Of a stretch of 62,372 bases of DNA, positions 33,904 to 41,768 are shown one piece after another. The DNA comes from Acidobacteriota bacterium (GTDB lineage: Bacteria; Acidobacteriota; Terriglobia; Bryobacterales; Bryobacteraceae). The position numbers and the translations under genes are program-made. Each line of letters opens with the position of its first letter. The first letter of the stretch is position 1. Below the pieces are notes generated by a model. It ran no database searches. It saw only the letters and a list, made by a program, of their open reading frames with translations, and was not told the origin of the DNA. Where the stretch lies: NCBI GenBank assembly GCA_005808475.1, contig SYLY01000393.1:1-62372 (forward strand). Reading direction: 5' to 3'.

Positions 33904-35105
33904 GGATTTTCCTTGGCTGCGGTGTCGGCGACGCGCCACAGAAGCCTGATCCCGCGGCTCAGTTCCGGTTGGTTGCCGGTGAGCCAGATTACGCCCTGGC
34001 GGTCGATGCCGATCTTGATATTCCGGTAAACGGTGGGACCGGCATCTTCCAGTATCGCCCGGGGACGGGCCTTGGCGCCGGGGAACTCGATTTCCTCGAG
34101 CTTCAAGCCGATTCGCAGCACTTCGGTCCGCGCGTATCCTTTTTCGAGCTTGGTGATCCGCGCATGGACCATGGCGCCCTTGGGAATCATGACGCGGCCC
34201 TTGTGTTTGGCGGGCGCGCTCAGACGCCCGGCGATCAGATCGCCGATGGCCATTCCGAACCGTACCGGTGTGTCGAGAGCGGTTTCGATCCCCATGCCCA
34301 CCGGCAGTTCCACCGCTTCGGTCACCGGCGCCGTCTTGTCGACGATCGAATCGGGATCGCCGAACGACAGCACCGATTCGCCCGCGTACTGACGGCAGGC
34401 ATCGAAGCGCGTGACGTTGCGATTTTCGTTGCCGTCCAGATCGGTCATCACGAGTTCGGACGATTCCGGTAGCAGCGAATCCGACTCGCCGATGCGAAAT
34501 CGCTTGTAGCGCATCGTGTCGGTCGCGGATTGGATGGCCAGCGTGGACGGGATCTCGCGAGCCGTCACGTTGAGCTCGATCAGGTCGAGCGACTGCGCGT
34601 CGATTTCGAACCAGCCGGAATAGGCGACCCGGGCGCTGGCCGCGCCCACTTTGATCTCGTAGCCGCTGAGATTGACCGGCACGTGGTATTCGTAGCGGAA
34701 GACGGCGCGGCCGTCGCGTTGCCGCTCGCCGTCGAACTCGAACCGGGGCGAGCCGGACATGAAGACAGAACGGGCGTGGAGGGCGAACGATCCGTTCCCA
34801 ATGGTGCCTCCGCCAACGATGTCGCTGATCTTCTTGTCCTCGAACTTGCCGGCTCCGGGCCAGGCAAACAGCTCGTTGCCGTCGACCAGGGCCACTTCCA
34901 GCCGCAGCGTGTCGGTGAGCAGAAAGCGTCTGCCGCGAGCGCGGCGGGTGGAGCGCTCGATGGTCTGGGTGCAGGTGTAATTGGGGATGCGCGTGAGGTT
35001 CCGCGCGGTTTGGTAGCGGATTCGCGCGATGCGGATCGCCCCCGGGGTGACGTCCGCCGCCATCGCGGAGACGGCCACCAAGCCGAGCCAGACACGCGGG
35101 GGCAT
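33900..35105 (-). CDS. Secreted protein of unknown function, first gene of the GH88/araB unit
   Basis: 401 residues from ATG 35105; a longer frame begins before the promoter. Signal peptide MPPRVWLGLVAVSAMAA. The mature protein begins with a helical segment holding NYTCTQTIERSTR, followed by beta-rich sequence (LRLEVALVDGNELFAWPG, FRYEYHVPVNLSGYEIKVG, YSGWFEIDAQSLDLIELNVTA) that resembles outer-membrane-lipoprotein-carrier-like folds. A C-terminal part (KGRVMIPKGAMVHARITKLEK) looks like an SH3-like barrel. I do not recognise a named family. Its stop overlaps the GH88 start by GTGA, so it is co-translated with a catabolic operon. Confidence 0.6.
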   Translation of the reverse strand: MPPRVWLGLVAVSAMAADVTPGAIRIARIRYQTARNLTRIPNYTCTQTIERSTRRARGRRFLLTDTLRLEVALVDGNELFAWPGAGKFEDKKISDIVGGGTIGNGSFALHARSVFMSGSPRFEFDGERQRDGRAVFRYEYHVPVNLSGYEIKVGAASARVAYSGWFEIDAQSLDLIELNVTAREIPSTLAIQSATDTMRYKRFRIGESDSLLPESSELVMTDLDGNENRNVTRFDACRQYAGESVLSFGDPDSIVDKTAPVTEAVELPVGMGIETALDTPVRFGMAIGDLIAGRLSAPAKHKGRVMIPKGAMVHARITKLEKGYARTEVLRIGLKLEEIEFPGAKARPRAILEDAGPTVYRNIKIGIDRQGVIWLTGNQPELSRGIRLLWRVADTAAKENP

Positions 35106-35111
35106 GAGTCG

Positions 35112-35117
35112 ATTATG
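35112..35117 (-). promoter_or_regulatory. CATAAT -10 element, 6 nt from ATG
   Basis: On the minus strand GCGCCATAAT is followed by 6 nt and the ATG of the 33900 gene, with no Shine-Dalgarno. The same ten bases with the same spacing occur before the pseudogene start at 52796. Confidence 0.5.
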
Positions 35118-35185
35118 GCGCGAATGGCGGCCGGCGGGGGCGAATGGCGGGAGATTGCGGCCCATCTGCTACCATCCAATCTGAT

Positions 35186-35416
35186 ATGGCAACCAAGATC
35201 ACAATCAATCCGAACGGACCGATCCGCGTCGAGGGCGATTTCACTATCTGCGATCCGGCGGGCAAGGAGTTCGGTCTCGCGGGGCGAACGGTCATTTCGC
35301 TATGCCGCTGCGGCGCCAGCCAGAACAAGCCGTTCTGCGATGGCGGCCATCGCGGCGCGGGTTTCGCGTCCACTTGCGAGGCTCGCGAATTGCCGCCTCC
35401 GGCTCCCAAGGCATAA
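35186..35416 (+). CDS. CDGSH iron-sulfur domain protein
   Basis: 76 residues from ATG 35186 (an upstream ATG adds 14 residues with no support). The motif CRCGASQNKPFCDGGH gives C-x-C-x2-S-x3-P-x-C-D-G-x2-H, which ligates a [2Fe-2S] cluster through three Cys and one His, as in mitoNEET-type proteins. The N-terminal beta-strand (TKITINPNGPIRVEGDFTICDPAG) matches bacterial single-CDGSH proteins. No membrane anchor, so cytoplasmic. Likely an electron-transfer or redox-sensing protein; partner unknown. Starts 80 bases from the divergent secreted-protein gene; TACCAT lies 10 nt upstream. Confidence 0.93.
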   Translation: MATKITINPNGPIRVEGDFTICDPAGKEFGLAGRTVISLCRCGASQNKPFCDGGHRGAGFASTCEARELPPPAPKA

Positions 35417-35439
35417 CACGGTCCGTACGACCGCCCGGG

Positions 35440-35476
35440 TCCGGCGATCAGGGAGATAGCTCTCCGAATCGCCGGA
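35440..35476. terminator. Nested stem-loop between convergent genes
   Basis: TCCGGCGAT pairs perfectly with ATCGCCGGA 9 bases each, and inside lies GGAGA-TAGC-TCTCC, a second stem. It sits between the CDGSH gene and the duplicated-domain gene, both ending into it, so a bidirectional terminator is likely. A/T-rich sequence follows on the plus strand (35491-35515), not a pure T-run. Confidence 0.6.
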
Positions 35477-35513
35477 CGTCCAAGTCTTGCTAGGTTAATT
35501 AGCGAATTCTTAG

Positions 35514-36275
35514 TTAGCGCGGGAACTGTCTGGCCGCGCCGCCGTTGAGGGTGATTCCGCCGCCGGTTTCGGAGAACAGCAGCGAGTTAGCCAGGGACTC
35601 CACGATGAAATTCATGACATAGCCCTCACCGCCAACTGTGAAGGTGGCGTTGCCGGTGCAGTCCGCCGCGACTTCGTACTTTCCAGTATACTCGCTGCGT
35701 TCGACGAGACCGCCCGCGGAGGCGCTGTAGACCCCCTTGAGCCCACCCCTGCCGTCGAAGGCCATGGTGCCGATCTCGGAGATGCTGATGACGCTTCCGT
35801 TGCCGGTGAGCGCGCCGTCGCCCTGATAGGAGTAGGCGCCGCTGAGGGCCGCCGTGGAGCAAACTGTTTGGCTCTCAATGCGGGAACCACCGCCGCTGCG
35901 GGTGATGCCGGCTTCGCGCGCGACGAGCAGGAAGTCCGCGCCGCCGTTGGCGACGACCGCGTCGAAGTCGACGCCGGCCGGCGTGGATTTCCCCGTCATC
36001 GTGCAGTCGGACCCAACCAGGTATTCGCCCGCGAAATCGCCCACGCTGATGACATTGTTGACGGTGGAGGCCGCGACGCCAGTGAACTTCCCGTTGCCGT
36101 CGAAAACGACGCGGCCGATCTGGGCATCGGTCACGGTCTTGCCGTCCACCGTCGCGATGGCGTCCAGGGAGTAAGCATAGGCGCCCCTGAGGGTGGCATT
36201 ACTGCACTGTTGGCCGAGGGCGGCCGGGGCGAAGACGAAAGTCGAGATCATGAATGCGCAGGTCAAAAACTTCAT
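35514..36275 (-). CDS. Secreted protein with a duplicated ~115-residue domain
   Basis: 253 residues, signal peptide MKFLTCAFMISTFVFAPAALG. The mature protein is two copies of one beta-rich unit: CSNATLRGAYAYSLDAI (from C24) and CSTAALSGAYSYQGDGA (from C139), each followed by an I-G-x-V/M-x-F-D-G-x-G motif (IGRVVFDGNGKFTG; IGTMAFDGRGGLKG) and a second Cys 67 residues after the first (C91, C206). The identical Cys spacing implies an intradomain disulfide in each copy. The pattern recurs in Acidobacteria as hypothetical secreted proteins. Function unknown. Confidence 0.72.
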   Translation of the reverse strand: MKFLTCAFMISTFVFAPAALGQQCSNATLRGAYAYSLDAIATVDGKTVTDAQIGRVVFDGNGKFTGVAASTVNNVISVGDFAGEYLVGSDCTMTGKSTPAGVDFDAVVANGGADFLLVAREAGITRSGGGSRIESQTVCSTAALSGAYSYQGDGALTGNGSVISISEIGTMAFDGRGGLKGVYSASAGGLVERSEYTGKYEVAADCTGNATFTVGGEGYVMNFIVESLANSLLFSETGGGITLNGGAARQFPR

Positions 36276-36343
36276 CGCCCCACGTTACCACGGTTGGGGC
36301 GGATCCGGCAAGGCCGGCGGCCCGCCCTTCGCGCGCGCGGCGC

Positions 36344-36374
36344 TTACCCGGCGCGTAGTTACCGCGCCGGGTAA
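36344..36374. terminator. Perfect 12-bp inverted repeat after the aldolase-like gene
   Basis: TTACCCGGCGCG-N7-CGCGCCGGGTAA, every base paired over 12 bp. It lies 40 bases after the 36414 stop and 70 bases before the next gene's ATG on the same strand. No T-run follows; it may be a terminator, a dimeric operator, or a transcript-stabilising stem. Confidence 0.45.
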
Positions 36375-36413
36375 CGGATTTGCCCTCCCGCGAGGAAACA
36401 GTATCCGCGCGGC

Positions 36414-37622
36414 TTACCTCTGCGCCGGGATGCCCACGCGGCCCATCACCGGCCACGCATCCACGATGTTGTCGCCCTTGGCGATGTAGTATCGGTCGTA
36501 GGCGTGGGTCGACGAGTCCAGGTGGGTCGGATAGAGTTCCACCTTGTCGCCGAGCTTGTAGTCGCGATCGCCCGCCGCCCAAAGCAGCATGCCGTACTCG
36601 GCTCCCTGGTTCTCGATGCGCACGTCGGGACGGCCCTTCACCGTGTCGGTCGGCTTCAGCACGCCCTTGAGGCCGCAGTCGATGGTGGCCGTGCCGGCGT
36701 GCTGGCGCACGATTACGGTGGTGAGCACCGTCAGCGATTGGGCGAAGTCCTCGTAGATCTCGGCGCCGCTCTTGCTGCCGATCTTGATATAGCCGGTGTC
36801 CATGAACATGTACGATCCGGCCTGCAATTCGGTCAGGTAGCCGGGATCGATGTTATAGGTGCCGGTGGAGCCGCCCGTCTTGATCCGCACGTTCAGGCCG
36901 GCCTTCTTGCACATTTCGGCGGTCTCGAGCATGCCGGCGATATCTTTCATCGATTTCGCCTTGCGCGCTTCCCAACCCTTGGTGTGCGACGCGCCGCCCG
37001 AATACGCCATCAGCCCCATGAAGTTCAGGTTCTTGCGCTTGGCGGCGTCCTGCGCGACGGCGAGCGCCTTGGCCCCAGGCTCGACACCAGCGCGCGTCAG
37101 ACCGGCGTTGATATCGACGACGGTGTTGACCCTCACCTTCGCGGCCCCGGCGGCTTCATCGAGCTGCTCCGCCATCACGAGGTCGTCGACGATGGTGATG
37201 AAGCTCGGATCGCGCTTGGCGATCGCGACGACGCGATTGGTCTTTTCCTTTCCGGCCGGCTGGCGGGTGAGCAGTACGCCCTTGATGCCGGAGTTGCTCA
37301 TCAATTCGGCTTCGGCCTCGGTGGCCACGGTGACGCCGATGGCGCCCAACGAGGCCTGACGGCGCGCGATGTCGACCGACTTGTGGATCTTCACGTGGCC
37401 GCGGAAGTTGAGCCCCACCGATTTGCAGTGGTTGGCCATGTGATTCAGGTTCTTCTCGAACAGGTCGATGTCGATCACCATGCTAGGCGTCGGCAGGTCC
37501 TCGCGGGTGACGCCCCGCCAGTCCTTCTTTCCGATTCTCGATTCGATGTTGGCGGATTTCGCTGCGGCCAGGGCGGAAGCCGTGGTCAGCGTGTTGATAA
37601 AGAAAGCGCGGCGGGAATTCAT
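36414..37622 (-). CDS. PLP-dependent D-threonine aldolase/D-serine dehydratase-like protein, exported
   Basis: 402 residues. The fold-type III PLP domain is clear: DLPTPSMVIDIDLFEKNL, then GHVKIHKS, whose Lys (K78) should hold PLP, GLMAYSGGASH, RIKTGGSTGTYN (phosphate-binding) and a C-terminal VELYPTHLDSSTHAYDRY with His/Asp positions like the metal site of D-threonine aldolases. It would act on D-3-hydroxyamino acids. The N-terminus (MNSRRAFFINTLTTASALAAAKS) looks like a Tat signal, so the enzyme may be exported, which is uncommon for a PLP enzyme of this family. It is preceded upstream by the small membrane-protein gene on the same strand. Confidence 0.82.
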   Translation of the reverse strand: MNSRRAFFINTLTTASALAAAKSANIESRIGKKDWRGVTREDLPTPSMVIDIDLFEKNLNHMANHCKSVGLNFRGHVKIHKSVDIARRQASLGAIGVTVATEAEAELMSNSGIKGVLLTRQPAGKEKTNRVVAIAKRDPSFITIVDDLVMAEQLDEAAGAAKVRVNTVVDINAGLTRAGVEPGAKALAVAQDAAKRKNLNFMGLMAYSGGASHTKGWEARKAKSMKDIAGMLETAEMCKKAGLNVRIKTGGSTGTYNIDPGYLTELQAGSYMFMDTGYIKIGSKSGAEIYEDFAQSLTVLTTVIVRQHAGTATIDCGLKGVLKPTDTVKGRPDVRIENQGAEYGMLLWAAGDRDYKLGDKVELYPTHLDSSTHAYDRYYIAKGDNIVDAWPVMGRVGIPAQR

Positions 37623-37643
37623 CTTGTCCGCGATTTTATCACC

Positions 37644-38018
37644 TCACGGCTCGCGATGGAGCAGGAAGAGCAGTCCGGCGATCAGCGGCGGGGCGCCGAG
37701 CATCAGCACCGTCGTGGCGACGACGCTGGCGGCCATGTGGGACGCCATCAGCGGATAGTAGATGAAAATCAGGAACGCCCCCAGCAGCAGCGCCAGTCCG
37801 CCGGCCGTGGGATGCCGGAACGCAAGCCATACAACGGCGGTGAATAGCAGGCCCGGAGCCATATGAACGAGCGTTCCCGGAATGGACATGCCTTCGGCGA
37901 GTCCCGAGGCCATGCCGAACCAAGTCCAGAAGAAAGCCCAGACACCCGCGATGAGCCGCGCCAGATCGCGCGCCATGCCGGGGTGCCAGAAGTGGAAACC
38001 CGAAGTCCGGAGGGTCAT
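37644..38018 (-). CDS. Small membrane protein, four helices
   Basis: 124 residues with four predicted membrane helices (LIAGVWAFFWTWFGMAS, TLVHMAPGLLFTAVVWLAF, GLALLLGAFLIFIYYPL, MLGAPPLIAGLLFLL). It resembles short uncharacterised membrane proteins (DUF7670-like); no reaction is known. A clear Shine-Dalgarno GGGAGG (38032-38027) lies 8 nt before the ATG and TATAAT at 38044-38039, so this is one of the few genes here with a conventional leader. It overlaps none of its neighbours and is divergent from cassette B. Confidence 0.65.
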   Translation of the reverse strand: MTLRTSGFHFWHPGMARDLARLIAGVWAFFWTWFGMASGLAEGMSIPGTLVHMAPGLLFTAVVWLAFRHPTAGGLALLLGAFLIFIYYPLMASHMAASVVATTVLMLGAPPLIAGLLFLLHREP

Positions 38019-38026
38019 GATCGTTA

Positions 38027-38068
38027 CCTCCCAGTTCCATTATAAACAGATATGATTGTCCGAAACAA
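38027..38068 (-). promoter_or_regulatory. Promoter and Shine-Dalgarno of the small membrane-protein gene
   Basis: Minus strand: TTGTTT (38068-38063), 18 bases, TATAAT (38044-38039), then GGGAGG (38032-38027) and ATG 8 nt later. This is a standard leadered arrangement, in contrast to the leaderless ones nearby. Confidence 0.5.
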
Positions 38069-38132
38069 GGTGGGGACCGCGAATTTGCGATCCAAGCGGG
38101 CGCCGGGCGGTGATACGATTGGCAAGCGCACG

Positions 38133-40448
38133 ATGAACCGATTCGCCGCCGCTCTTGCCTTCGCCGCCGTCGCGCTGCCGGCGGACCGGCAGCCCGTCGT
38201 GGCAACGTACTGCCAAAGTTGCCACAACCCGAAGACCAGGGCAGGCAGCCTGGATTTGGTGGACGTCGACCCCAACGATCCCACCGGGCGCGCCATGGTC
38301 TGGGAGAAGGCTGTCCGCAAGATCACGGCCGGCGAGATGCCGCCCGCGGGCGCGCCCACGCCGGGCTCCGCCGCGCTGCGGTCCTTCGCCGATGCCATCG
38401 AGCGGGATCTGGACGCGGCCGCCGCGCGAGCCCCAAAACCCGGACGCGCCGCCATACGCCGCTTGAACCGCACCGAGTACGCCAACGCGGTCCGCGATCT
38501 GCTCGCAATCGAACTTCCGCCCAACGCGGGACTTCCTCAGGACGGCATCGCCGCCGGGTTCGACAACATCGCCGACGCGCTCACGATGTCGCCGTTGTTG
38601 CTCGAGCGATATCTGAAGGTGGCGCGCCGCGTCAGCGAACTGGCCGCCGGAACCGCCGAGCCGTCGCTCGTCACCGAAGTCTATCCCGCCACCGGAACGC
38701 AAGCCGTCTGGCGCGAAGGCATGCCGTTCGGCACGCGCGGCGGCATCCGCGCGCAACATCACTTCCCGCACGATGGCGAGTATCAACTCCGCGCTTTCCT
38801 CGCCAAGGAGAATCTGACGCCCACCGAAGGCGTGCGCTTCTTCCGCGCGCCCATCACGGTCAAGGCGGGCGCGCATTCGGTGATCGTCACGTTCCCCGAC
38901 GAGTTCGCGGCGCGCGAGGGTCCGGTTTCCGACGTGGCCGGTCCGGGCGGCGACGCGCTCGGCGGACCGCTCGATCTGCTCGGGAAGGCGATTCGCCCCA
39001 CCCTCGAATTCCGCGTCGACGGCCGGCGGGTGAAGCTCTTCGAGATCGGCGGCATGAGCGCGGGTGAAGCGGCGTTCGACGGCCAGCCCGGGCCTCCGAC
39101 GCTGACGCGCATCGAGATCGCCGGACCAATCCGCGCCACCGGCGCCGGCGATACGCCCAGCATGCGGCGGATCTTCCTGTGCAAGCCTCCGGCCGCGAGC
39201 GAAGAGTCTTCCTGCGCGGCTCGCATTCTGACCGCGCTGACCCGGCGCGCGTTCCGGCGCGACACGGGCGCCTCCGATATCAAGCCGTTCCTGGCGACCT
39301 TTCACGCCACGCGTAGGACCCAGAGCTTCGAAGCGTCGATCGCCGCCGCCGTGCGCGACATCCTGCTCGCGCCCGACTTCCTGTTCCGCCTCGAGTTCGA
39401 TCCGGCGGGCGCGGCTCCCGGCAGCGTGCACAGCGTAAGCGGGTTCGAACTCGCGTCGCGGCTGTCGTTCTTCCTTTGGAGCACCATTCCCGACGACAAG
39501 CTGCTGGACGCGGCGAGCAAGCTGGACGGTCCGGCGCTGGATGTCGAAATCCGCCGGATGCTCGCCGATCCGCGCTCCTCGGCGCTCGCCGGTAACTTCG
39601 CGGCGCAGTGGCTCGGGCTGCGCGGCTTGGATGGCGTCGAGCCCGACAAGCAGCTCTTTCCGGAGTTCGATCCCGCGCTGGCGGCTGCGTTCCGAACAGA
39701 AACCGGGATGTTCGTGGGGGCCGCGATCCGGGACAATCGCGGTATCCCCGAGTTGATCGGCGCCGATTACACCTATCTGAACGAGCGGTTGGCGCGGCTG
39801 TATGGAATCGACGGCGTGGTGGGGCCGGGCTTCCGCCGCGTCCCGCTTCCGCCGGGTTCGCGGCGCGGAGGGTTGCTGACGCAGGGCAGCGTGTTGTTGC
39901 TGACGTCGCATCAGGCGCGAACGTCGCCCGTGCTGCGCGGCAAATGGATTCTCGACAATCTGCTCAACTCGCCGCCACCGCCGCCTCCCGCGAATGTGCC
40001 GCCGCTCGAGGAGAATCCGGCGGCGGGCCGCAAGCTCACCACGCGCGAGCGAGTGGAACGGCACCGCTCCAACCCCGCCTGCGCCTCCTGCCATTCGCGT
40101 ATCGACGCGCTGGGTTTCGCGCTCGAGAATTTCGATCCCATCGGACGTTGGCGCACGCACGACGACGGCAGCCCGATCGACTCATCGGGCAAGCTGCCCA
40201 ACGGAAAGACGTTCCAGGGTCCGGATGGATTGAAGAATCTGCTGCTCGACAATCCCGAGGAGTTCGCGCGCGGCGCGGTGGAGCGGCTGATGACGTACGC
40301 GCTAGGGCGCGAGCTCGAGGCGCGCGATCAGCCGGCCGTGCGCCAGATTCTGCGCGGGGCCGCTCCGGGCGGCTACCGATTTCACGACGTCGTGGCCGGT
40401 ATAGTAAAAAGCGTCCCCTTCCGCATGCGGGAAACGCGGGACCGTTGA
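38133..40448 (+). CDS. DUF1592-type exported protein with two CxxCH motifs (cassette B)
   Basis: 771 residues from ATG 38133 (upstream ATG at 38052 adds residues without signal character). Signal peptide MNRFAAALAFAAVALPA, then CQSCH (C27-C30-H31) and, near the C-terminus, CASCH (C650-C653-H654), both haem c motifs. The order matches cassette A: RRLNRTEYANAVRDLL (DUF1587), a beta-sandwich insert (about 200-330) that cassette A lacks, RRAFRRDTGASDIKPFL (DUF1595), LASRLSFFLWSTIPD (DUF1592), TSPVLRGKWILDN and SRIDALGFALENFDPIGRW (DUF1588/1585). Function unknown; electron transfer at the cell surface is inferred. TACGAT lies 14 nt upstream. Confidence 0.9.
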   Translation: MNRFAAALAFAAVALPADRQPVVATYCQSCHNPKTRAGSLDLVDVDPNDPTGRAMVWEKAVRKITAGEMPPAGAPTPGSAALRSFADAIERDLDAAAARAPKPGRAAIRRLNRTEYANAVRDLLAIELPPNAGLPQDGIAAGFDNIADALTMSPLLLERYLKVARRVSELAAGTAEPSLVTEVYPATGTQAVWREGMPFGTRGGIRAQHHFPHDGEYQLRAFLAKENLTPTEGVRFFRAPITVKAGAHSVIVTFPDEFAAREGPVSDVAGPGGDALGGPLDLLGKAIRPTLEFRVDGRRVKLFEIGGMSAGEAAFDGQPGPPTLTRIEIAGPIRATGAGDTPSMRRIFLCKPPAASEESSCAARILTALTRRAFRRDTGASDIKPFLATFHATRRTQSFEASIAAAVRDILLAPDFLFRLEFDPAGAAPGSVHSVSGFELASRLSFFLWSTIPDDKLLDAASKLDGPALDVEIRRMLADPRSSALAGNFAAQWLGLRGLDGVEPDKQLFPEFDPALAAAFRTETGMFVGAAIRDNRGIPELIGADYTYLNERLARLYGIDGVVGPGFRRVPLPPGSRRGGLLTQGSVLLLTSHQARTSPVLRGKWILDNLLNSPPPPPPANVPPLEENPAAGRKLTTRERVERHRSNPACASCHSRIDALGFALENFDPIGRWRTHDDGSPIDSSGKLPNGKTFQGPDGLKNLLLDNPEEFARGAVERLMTYALGRELEARDQPAVRQILRGAAPGGYRFHDVVAGIVKSVPFRMRETRDR

Positions 40449-40459
40449 GAGGCTGGATC

Positions 40460-41767
40460 ATGTTCATCAAGCAAAAGCACCTTCCGAGAAGAACCGTTCT
40501 GCGCGGCGCGGGCGCTGCGTTCGCGCTGCCGCTGTTGGATGCGATGGTCCCGGCATTGCGCGCGGAAAGGCTGACCGCGGCCGCGCCGGTGCGGCGGCTC
40601 GGCTTTATCATCTATCCACTGGGCGTGGATCAGGACCGCTGGCGTCCGTCGGGAGAAGGGCGCGACTTCAAGATGAGCGAGGCGTTGGCGCCGCTCGAGG
40701 CTCACCGGAACAAGCTGGTGGTGATGAGTGGACTCTCGTCCGATCCCGACCGTTCCAAGCCCGGCTTCCACGACCGTGCGATCGCATCGTTCCTCACCGG
40801 CGTCGAAATGACCAAGGGCCGCATCCAGGTGGGCGTGTCGATCGATCAGTTGGCGGCGCAACACCTCGGCAAGGAAACGCAGTTCGCCTCGCTGGAATTG
40901 GCGGCGGAGAAGACGACCACGGGCAGCGCGCATGTCGGGCCGGTGTTCAAGACCGCCACCGCGCCCCTGCCATTCGAATTCAATCCCCGGCTGGTGTTCG
41001 AGCGCCTGTTCGGCGAGTCGGGCCGCATCGATCCCGTGGCCGCCGCGCGGCGCCAGGCCGCCGACCGCAGCAGTCTGGACGCGGTGTCCGAACGAATCGC
41101 GGAGTTGAAGGCGGCGCTCGGCCCGGGCGACCGCCGCAAGCTCGACGAGTACGTGGAATCGATCCGCGATATCGAACGGCGCATCGATGTCGCCATGCGC
41201 AAAAAGCCGAAGGATCTGCCCGGCGCCGAGCGGCCGGCCGGCGTCCCCGATGCCTGGGTCGACAACATGAAGATGATGTTCGACCTGCAAACGTTGGCGA
41301 TCCAGGCGGACCTGACGCGCGTCTGGACGTTCCTCTACGGCCGCGAAGCGACCTCGATGAGCTATCCGCATATCGGCGTTTCGATGGGCCATCACGAAAT
41401 CTCGCACCACAATTTCGAAAAGGACAAGCTGGACGCGCTGGCCAGGATCAACGTGGAGCAATCGCGGCTATTCGCGTACTTCCTGTCGAAGCTCGACGGA
41501 TTGAAGGAAGGCTCGTCGACGCTGCTGGACCACTCGCTGATTCTCTATGGAAGCAACCTGAGCGTCCCCACGTCGCATAGCCAGCGGGACCTTCCGATCA
41601 TCCTGGCGGGCGGCGCGGCGGGCCGGATCGCCGGCGGACGCTATCTGAAGTTCCCCGGCGACGAAACACCGTTGACCAACCTGTACCTCACGATGCTCGA
41701 CAAGGTGGGCGTGCCCACCGGGAAGTTCGGCGACAGCACGGGTCCGCTGAAGCGCCTGGAGGTCTGA
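40460..41767 (+). CDS. DUF1552 protein with Tat signal (cassette B)
   Basis: 435 residues from ATG 40460, 11 bases after the DUF1592 stop. The Tat signal is LPRRTVLRGAGAAFALPLLD (R10-R11). The DUF1552 pattern follows: RRLGFIIYPLGVDQDRWRP, GVSIDQLAAQHLGKE, DLTRVWTFLYGREATSMSYP, ISHHNFEKDKLDALARINVEQ, DHSLILYGSNLSVPTSHSQRDLP, TPLTNLYLTMLDKVGVP. Compared with cassette A it shares the same histidine-rich block and C-terminus, so the two are paralogues. Exported partner of the haem-motif protein; activity unknown. The ankyrin gene starts one base after its stop. Confidence 0.88.
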   Translation: MFIKQKHLPRRTVLRGAGAAFALPLLDAMVPALRAERLTAAAPVRRLGFIIYPLGVDQDRWRPSGEGRDFKMSEALAPLEAHRNKLVVMSGLSSDPDRSKPGFHDRAIASFLTGVEMTKGRIQVGVSIDQLAAQHLGKETQFASLELAAEKTTTGSAHVGPVFKTATAPLPFEFNPRLVFERLFGESGRIDPVAAARRQAADRSSLDAVSERIAELKAALGPGDRRKLDEYVESIRDIERRIDVAMRKKPKDLPGAERPAGVPDAWVDNMKMMFDLQTLAIQADLTRVWTFLYGREATSMSYPHIGVSMGHHEISHHNFEKDKLDALARINVEQSRLFAYFLSKLDGLKEGSSTLLDHSLILYGSNLSVPTSHSQRDLPIILAGGAAGRIAGGRYLKFPGDETPLTNLYLTMLDKVGVPTGKFGDSTGPLKRLEV

Positions 41768-41768
41768 C

